Of a stretch of DNA of 64,000 nucleotides, positions 59,150 to 64,000 are shown piece after piece. The first letter of the stretch is position 1; every line of letters starts with the position of its first letter. Position numbers and translations under genes: made by a program. Source of the DNA: FEN-1219 sp963713355 (GTDB taxonomy: Bacteria; Pseudomonadota; Gammaproteobacteria; Steroidobacterales; Rariloculaceae); NCBI GenBank assembly GCA_963713355.1, contig CAVQLK010000006.1:1-64000 (forward strand), given 5' to 3'. The notes under the pieces were generated by a model, which was given only the letters and a program-made list of their open reading frames with translations, searched no databases and had not been told where the DNA came from.

Positions 59150-59203
59150 GCGCTTGGTCGAGACGACGCGATCGATGCAGCGTCGCGCGACGAAGGCGGT
59201 GAA

Positions 59204-59854
59204 ATGGACTTCTTGATCACTGCGTTCGATTACTTCCTGCACGTCGATCGCCATCTCGGCGCGTTTGCGGAAGATTACGGCGTCTGGATCTACGCGCTGC
59301 TGTTCCTGATCGTGTTTCTCGAGACGGGCGTCGTAGTCACGCCGTTTCTGCCCGGTGACTCGTTGCTTTTCGCTGTCGGCGCGCTCGCGGCCGCCGGCGT
59401 CATCGACCTCTTGATCATTCTGCCCCTGCTGACAGCCGCCGCGATCATCGGAGACAACACGAACTACTTCATCGGCCGGGCTGTCGGTCCGCGCGTATTC
59501 ACCGAGCACAGTAAATGGCTGAAACGCGAGCACCTCTTACGAACGCAGCGCTTCTACGAGGTGCACGGCGGCAAGACGGTCGTTCTCGCGCGGTTCGTGC
59601 CAATCGTGCGCACGTTTGCGCCGTTCGTCGCGGGCGTCGGCCGCATGCACTATCCGCGCTTCCTCGCGTTCGACGTCGGCGGCGGCATCTTGTGGGTGTG
59701 GAGCTTCGGTTTGTTGGGCTACTTCACGGGAAACATTCCGTTCGTCAAGGAAAACTTCGGTTTGGTGACCATCGGCGTCATCGTGGTCTCCGTGTTGCCG
59801 CTCGCCTTCGAGGTTTGGCGCGCGCGAATGCAGCGGGCACGCGTCGGCGCATGA
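59204..59854 (+). CDS. DedA family membrane protein
   Basis: A 216-residue membrane protein of the DedA/DUF1 group, implicated in undecaprenyl phosphate or phospholipid flipping. Marks are FLETGVVVTPFLPGDSLLFA, IIGDNTNYFIGRAVGP and VVLARFVPIVRTFAPFVAGV with the conserved glycine/arginine pattern, then the reentrant regions. The next gene begins 10 bp after the stop. Confidence 0.93.
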   Translation: MDFLITAFDYFLHVDRHLGAFAEDYGVWIYALLFLIVFLETGVVVTPFLPGDSLLFAVGALAAAGVIDLLIILPLLTAAAIIGDNTNYFIGRAVGPRVFTEHSKWLKREHLLRTQRFYEVHGGKTVVLARFVPIVRTFAPFVAGVGRMHYPRFLAFDVGGGILWVWSFGLLGYFTGNIPFVKENFGLVTIGVIVVSVLPLAFEVWRARMQRARVGA

Positions 59855-59864
59855 GAACGTTTCG

Positions 59865-61112
59865 TTGAGTCTCGGCGCCGTCACGCTCGCCGCGCTGGCG
59901 CTCGCGATCATCGTCTCCTGCATTTCACGGCTCAACGTCGGGCTGCTCGCGCTCGCGCTCGCCTGGGTCATCGGCGTCTTCATCGGGGGCTTGAGGCCCC
60001 AGGACGTCTTCGCCGGGTTTCCGATCGACCTGTTCCTGACGTTGTCCGGCGTGACGTTGCTGTTCGCGCAGGCGCATGTGAATGGCACACTCGACATCGT
60101 CGCGCACAACGCGATCCGGCTCTGCCGCGGCCGCGTCGGCGTCGTGCCGATCATGTACTTCGGCTTGGGCGCCGTGCTCGCGTCGGCCGGGCCGGGCAAC
60201 ATCGCGACGACGGGACTGCTCGCGCCGATGGCGATGGCGACGGCGCTGCGGATGCGGATCTCGCCGTTCCTGATGGCGATCATGGTCGGCAACGGGGCGA
60301 ACTCGGGATCGCTATCGCCGTTCGCGCCGACGGGCCTCATCGTGACCGACAACATGACGCGCATCGGCCTCGCGGGTTTCGAGCTGCAGACCTGGATCTA
60401 CAATCTGCTCGCGCATGCGCTCGTGGCGTTCGGCGGATACTTCGTGTTCGGCGGGCTGAAGCTACTGACGCGCGCCGACCGCGTCGAGATCGAAGCCGAG
60501 CCCGCCAAGCGCCTCGACTGGCATCAGGGCACGACGCTCGGCGTGATCGCGCTCCTGATCGTCGGCGTGATTCTCTTCGGCCGCTCGGGCTTCCATATCG
60601 GCATGGCCGCGTTTGCGGGCGCGGTGCTGCTTTCGCTGCTGCGCGCGGCCGATGATAGCGAGGCCATCAAGCGAATGCCGTGGGGCACGATCCTCATGGT
60701 TTGCGGCGTCACGGTGCTGATCGGTCTCTTGCAGAGGACCGGCGGCATGGACATCTTCGCGAACTTGCTCTCGAGCATTTCCACGCAGGCGACCGTGGTT
60801 CCCGTCATCGCCGTCGTGATCGGCATCGTCTCCGCCTATTCGAGCACGTCGGGCGTCGTGCTACCGGCGTTCCTGCCGACCGTCCCGGGCCTCGTCGAAA
60901 ATCTCGGCGGCGGCAATGCGCTCGGGCTCGCCTCGACGATGAACGTCGCGGGACACCTCGTCGACGTCTCGCCGCTCTCGACGATCGGCGCGCTGTGCAT
61001 TGCGTCCGTGCCGTCCGGCGAAATGAGCCGCAAGCTGTTCAATCAGCTTCTGGCGTGGGGCATGAGCATGACGATCGCAGGCGCGGTCATCTGCTGGGTG
61101 CTGTTCGCGTAG
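59865..61112 (+). CDS. SLC13/MatC-like dicarboxylate transporter
   Basis: A 415-residue polytopic protein of the ion-transporter superfamily. The N-terminal half resembles the MatC_N dicarboxylate carrier domain (LALAWVIGVFIGGLRPQDVF, then FPIDLFLTLSGVTLLFAQAH). Two hairpin-like motifs are seen: ASAGPGNIATTGLLAPMAM in the first half and AYSSTSGVVLPAFLPTVPG in the second. The likely substrate is malonate or another dicarboxylate. Translation begins at a TTG at 59865. It lies 10 bp behind dedA. Confidence 0.82.
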   Translation: MSLGAVTLAALALAIIVSCISRLNVGLLALALAWVIGVFIGGLRPQDVFAGFPIDLFLTLSGVTLLFAQAHVNGTLDIVAHNAIRLCRGRVGVVPIMYFGLGAVLASAGPGNIATTGLLAPMAMATALRMRISPFLMAIMVGNGANSGSLSPFAPTGLIVTDNMTRIGLAGFELQTWIYNLLAHALVAFGGYFVFGGLKLLTRADRVEIEAEPAKRLDWHQGTTLGVIALLIVGVILFGRSGFHIGMAAFAGAVLLSLLRAADDSEAIKRMPWGTILMVCGVTVLIGLLQRTGGMDIFANLLSSISTQATVVPVIAVVIGIVSAYSSTSGVVLPAFLPTVPGLVENLGGGNALGLASTMNVAGHLVDVSPLSTIGALCIASVPSGEMSRKLFNQLLAWGMSMTIAGAVICWVLFA

Positions 61113-61213
61113 GCCCCGAGTCGGAAGCCCTCATGTGAGGGATTTTGCACCACGTTGGTGCGCGTTCCCGCGGAAACATCGGTCGCGGCGGCATGGTCTC
61201 GCCGCGCCGACCG

Positions 61214-62557
61214 CTATAACAGAGCGTCGACGAGAGCGCCTGCCCTCGCAATGTCGACTTCCTTCATTGACGCAACCGGATCTGCAAGTTCGCGGAGGAT
61301 TTGCGCCTGCGCCGCGCCGCGGCGCTGAGCCTCGGCGTACGGGATCTCGGGATGGAACATCACCATCGAGTAGCGCGGAATGAACCGCCCCGGGAAGCGC
61401 CGTTCGAGCTCGAACGACAGCGCCGCGCGCAGCTCGAACTTCGGGTCGCGGACGTCGTCGCGCATCTCGCGGTAGTTCTCGAGCGCCATCTCGGCGATTG
61501 CACGCGCGTTCGGCGCGCGCTCGGCCTCGAACGCCGCGAAAATGGCGGGCCAGTGACCGCCGTGCCGGCCGATCAGCTCGTCGAGCGCGCCGCAGTCCTC
61601 GAACGCGGCGTTCATGCCCTGGCCGTGGAACGGAACGATCGCGTGCGCCGCGTCGCCGACGAGCAGCACTCGGTTCGCGAAGCTCCAGGGCCGGCAGTGC
61701 ACGGTGCCCAAGAGGCCGACCGGGTGCTCCGCGTATTCGCGCTCGAGCGCCGGAATCAGCGGCACTGCGTCCGCGAACTCGCGCTCGAAGAAGGCGCGCG
61801 CCTCGTCCACGCCGACGCTCGCGAAGCTCGGCTCGCCGCGATGGGGCAGGAACAGCGTCGCCGTGAACGTTCGATTGGGGTTCGGCAGGCCGATCAGCAT
61901 GAAGCCGCCGCGCGGCCAGATGTGCAAGGCGTTCGCGTCGAGCGCGAATTCGTCGCCGCGCGCCGCGAGCGTGAGCTCCTTGTAGCCGTGGTCGAGCAGA
62001 TCCTCGCTGGCGGTGATGGCGCCGCTCGCCGCGAGCGCGCGGCGCACCTCGGAGCCGGCGCCGTCGGCCGCGAGCACGATGTCGGCTTCGAGGCGCTGCC
62101 TTCGACCATCCTGCGATTCGATCAGCGGCGCACCGTCGGCGTCGACGCCGACGCATTGCTCGCCGAACCGGTATTCGACGCCGTCGCGCTGCGCGGCGAG
62201 CTCGTAGAGCAGTGTGTTCAGCGTCGCCCGCGAGACGGAATAGATTTCCTCGGTCGCGCGCTGGCCGTACGGCAAGAAGCGCTGTGCTCCCGAAAGATCG
62301 TGGACCATGCGGCCGCGCATCGGAATCATGAGCTTCGCGACCTCGGCCTCGATGCCGGCGCGCCGGAGCGCCGCGATGCCGCGCGCCGCGAGCGCAAGAT
62401 TGATCGAACGGCCCCCGATCGGCGCTGCGTATGAAAATCGCGGGCCGCGCTCGAAGACGACGGGCGTAAGCCCCCGGCGCGCGAGGAAGATGGCGAGCAA
62501 GCTGCCTGCAGGGCCGCCGCCGATGATGGCGATTCGCGGCTGGCCGGCGACCTTCAT
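61214..62557 (-). CDS. kmo: Kynurenine 3-monooxygenase
   Basis: A 447-residue FAD enzyme that hydroxylates kynurenine to 3-hydroxykynurenine with NADPH and oxygen. It has the FAD loop IAIIGGGPAGSLLAIFLARR, the KMO-specific GGRSINLALAARGIAALRR and EIYSVSRATLNTLL, and the second FAD site VLLVGDAAHAIVPFHGQGMN. The C-terminal part contains the membrane-associated region of the enzyme (ERRFPGRFIPRYSMVMFHPE). Its ATG overlaps the kynureninase stop (ATGA), so both are translated together. Confidence 0.93.
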   Translation of the reverse strand: MKVAGQPRIAIIGGGPAGSLLAIFLARRGLTPVVFERGPRFSYAAPIGGRSINLALAARGIAALRRAGIEAEVAKLMIPMRGRMVHDLSGAQRFLPYGQRATEEIYSVSRATLNTLLYELAAQRDGVEYRFGEQCVGVDADGAPLIESQDGRRQRLEADIVLAADGAGSEVRRALAASGAITASEDLLDHGYKELTLAARGDEFALDANALHIWPRGGFMLIGLPNPNRTFTATLFLPHRGEPSFASVGVDEARAFFEREFADAVPLIPALEREYAEHPVGLLGTVHCRPWSFANRVLLVGDAAHAIVPFHGQGMNAAFEDCGALDELIGRHGGHWPAIFAAFEAERAPNARAIAEMALENYREMRDDVRDPKFELRAALSFELERRFPGRFIPRYSMVMFHPEIPYAEAQRRGAAQAQILRELADPVASMKEVDIARAGALVDALL

Positions 62558-63879
62558 GCGTCGAGCGTGCGGCGCAGCGCCTGCACGGCGGCGTAGACGT
62601 CGCGATAACGGTTATAGAGCGGTGCAGGCGCCAAGCGCAGCACGTTCTGCTTGCGCCAATCCGCGACGATGCCCGCGGCGCGCAGGCGCGCGACGAACGC
62701 CGACGCGTCGGCCGGGGGCGGCGTGAACTGCATCGCGACGTGACAGCCCCGCCGCTCGGGATCTGTCGGCGTCAGCATCCGCGCGCGGCCGCCGAGCTCG
62801 CGCTCGAGCAGCCATTCGAGGTAACGCGTCAGCGCGACGGACTTCCGCCGCAGGCGTTTCATGCCGGCAGTCTCGAATAGATCCAGTGACGCCGCCAGGG
62901 GCGCCAGCGACAGGATCGGAGGGTTGCTGACCTGCCAGCCCTCGGCGCCGGAGAGCGGCGTGAACTTCGGCTCCATGAGAAAGCGCCGCCGGCGGTCGTG
63001 CCCCCACCAGCCGGCGAGGCGCGGCAAAGTTTCGGCAGCGCCATGCCGCCGATGCACGAAGCAGCCGGCGACGGCGCCGGGCCCGGCATTCAGGTATTTG
63101 TAGCTGCACCAGACGGCGAAGTCGGCGCCCGAGTCGTGGACGGCCAATGGCACGTTGCCGATCGCGTGCGCGAGATCGAAGCCGACCCGGCAGCCGTAGC
63201 GCTGCGCGGCCGCAGCGTACGCGGCGAGATCGAGCCGTTCGCCGGTCAAGTACTGCACGCCGGGCAGCAGCACGAGCGCGATGCTCTCGCCTTGCTCGGC
63301 GAGCAGCTCTTCGTAACGCGCGCTGTCGAGCTCGAAGCTGCCTTCGCGGAATCCGACCTCGAGCAACGCCGCGCGAGGGTCGAGGCCGTGCCAGCGCAGC
63401 TGCGACTCGACGGCGTAGCGATCCGAAGAGAACGCGTCGTGCTCGATCAGAATCTTGTAACGCTGCGGCGTCGGCCGGAAGAACGTCGCAAGCATCAGGT
63501 GCAGGTTCACCGTAAGCGTGTTCATCGCGACGACTTCGTCGCTGCGAGCGCCGACGAGCTCGGCGAGCCGCGGGGCGAACTGCACATGATAGTCGAGCCA
63601 GCCGCCGTGCACGGCTCGCAGCGGCCGAGCACGGCCGCGCTTGGCAAGCGCGTCGGGAAAGTGCCCGTCGACGCCGAGCGCGGCCCAGCGGTCGAGCTCC
63701 ATCGCGACGGCGCGGCGCACGGCGCGCGGCATCAGCCCCAGCGAATGGCCGCACAAGTAGGTCAGAGTGCGGCCCTGCTCGCGCGGCAGCTCGAACTCGC
63801 GGCGCAGCGCCGCAAGCTCATCGGCCGCGTCGAGCGTGCGTGCGCCGGCGAGCCCCGGCCGAAATTTCGGGCTGACCAC
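62554..63879 (-). CDS. kynU: Kynureninase
   Basis: A 441-residue PLP enzyme that cleaves 3-hydroxykynurenine to 3-hydroxyanthranilate and alanine. The N-terminal YLCGHSLGLMPRAVRRAV and the substrate region VVAMNTLTVNLHLMLATFF are typical. The PLP-binding aspartate is in VGFDLAHAIGNVPL and the Schiff-base lysine in VWCSYKYLNAGPGAVAG. Translation seems to start at the GTG at 63879, 2 bp after the stop of the upstream gene. It is coupled to kmo downstream, giving haaO-kynU-kmo. Confidence 0.94.
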   Translation of the reverse strand: MVSPKFRPGLAGARTLDAADELAALRREFELPREQGRTLTYLCGHSLGLMPRAVRRAVAMELDRWAALGVDGHFPDALAKRGRARPLRAVHGGWLDYHVQFAPRLAELVGARSDEVVAMNTLTVNLHLMLATFFRPTPQRYKILIEHDAFSSDRYAVESQLRWHGLDPRAALLEVGFREGSFELDSARYEELLAEQGESIALVLLPGVQYLTGERLDLAAYAAAAQRYGCRVGFDLAHAIGNVPLAVHDSGADFAVWCSYKYLNAGPGAVAGCFVHRRHGAAETLPRLAGWWGHDRRRRFLMEPKFTPLSGAEGWQVSNPPILSLAPLAASLDLFETAGMKRLRRKSVALTRYLEWLLERELGGRARMLTPTDPERRGCHVAMQFTPPPADASAFVARLRAAGIVADWRKQNVLRLAPAPLYNRYRDVYAAVQALRRTLDA

Positions 63880-63881
63880 GA

Positions 63882-64000
63882 TTACTTGGGCGGCAGCACA
63901 GTGCCGCAGCGCTTGCAGGTGCGCGCATCGACGTTGCCGTAAAAGCGCTCGAACACCGGCGGCAAGTCCTTGACGATGTCCGCGACGTGCAGGTACTCCT
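63882..64000 (-). CDS. haaO: 3-hydroxyanthranilate 3,4-dioxygenase, C-terminal end (partial)
   Basis: Only the last 38 codons are in the window. They read DIVKDLPPVFERFYGNVDAR and end TCKRCGTVLPPK. The closing CxxC pair in an RTCKRCG context is the C-terminal iron-binding motif of bacterial 3-hydroxyanthranilate dioxygenase, which opens the ring of the kynureninase product. The stop at 63882 lies 2 bp before the kynU start. The rest of the gene continues beyond 64000. Confidence 0.8.
   Translation of the reverse strand, partial: EYLHVADIVKDLPPVFERFYGNVDARTCKRCGTVLPPK

Overview
The window is high-GC chromosomal DNA, densely coding on both strands, from a proteobacterium. I favour a gammaproteobacterium, perhaps Steroidobacterales or Xanthomonadales-like. 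The reasons are a PA2778/PA2779 pair, a PBP1b followed by an LpoP-like TPR lipoprotein, an OxyR with the classical cysteine pair, a LigD in PE-Lig-Pol order, and a kynurenine-pathway operon. No prophage, insertion sequence, CRISPR array, rRNA or tRNA gene was recognised. The accessory flavour comes from two toxin-antitoxin loci (one decayed), a tandem-repeat patch, a REP-like hairpin, and several genes that look broken by single-base indels.

Layout. 1-4.3 kb: an ADOP-type permease, two small unknowns and a subclass B3 metallo-beta-lactamase interrupted by two apparent one-base insertions. 4.4-9.5 kb: a non-homologous end-joining locus with two overlapping ku genes converging on ligD, which follows a DUF72 gene. 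9.6-13.6 kb: an epimerase-DoxX-like fusion, a DUF2269 membrane protein and a stand-alone elongation factor G. 13.7-20.3 kb: a large DUF1592-type cytochrome, a DUF6152 protein, a low-affinity iron permease-like protein, a phospholipase D-type synthase and a dihaem cytochrome lipoprotein with a clear terminator. 20.5-25.9 kb: a membrane-bound winged-helix protein converging on a five-gene cluster (MFS, EF-hand protein, PA2779, PA2778 peptidase, amidinotransferase). 25.9-26.3 kb: a Phd antitoxin with a VapC stub. 26.6-30 kb: a small secreted protein and a peroxide-defence locus (FISUMP lipoprotein, dps, peroxiredoxin-glutaredoxin) divergent from oxyR, with a tandem OxyR operator between. 29.9-35.6 kb: LpoP-like lipoprotein, PBP1b, ferredoxin reductase, S41 peptidase. 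35.6-41.4 kb: a tightly coupled operon mscS-like, soluble mgtE-like, mgtE, asmA. 41.4-45.8 kb: repeats, a CPA2 antiporter, DUF1993, an aldo-keto reductase and an AbrB/VapC module. 45.8-48.4 kb: a GntR/YtrA-regulated ABC exporter with its own operator. 48.5-61.1 kb: mainly plus-strand metabolism and envelope genes (Nramp-like, acyl-CoA synthetase, esterase, GyrI-like, carbonic anhydrase, thioredoxin-like, acetyltransferase, glutaminyl cyclase, APC permease, DedA, MatC-like). 61.2-64 kb: the 3' part of an haaO-kynU-kmo operon.

Themes are oxidative-stress control by OxyR, double-strand-break repair by a paired-Ku NHEJ system, magnesium and osmotic homeostasis, peptidoglycan synthesis with its lipoprotein activator, and tryptophan/kynurenine catabolism. 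Four probable frameshifts in 64 kb (two in the lactamase, one in the second Ku, one in an ABC permease) mean either real gene decay or indel errors in the assembly. All functional calls come from reading motifs by eye; no database search was run.
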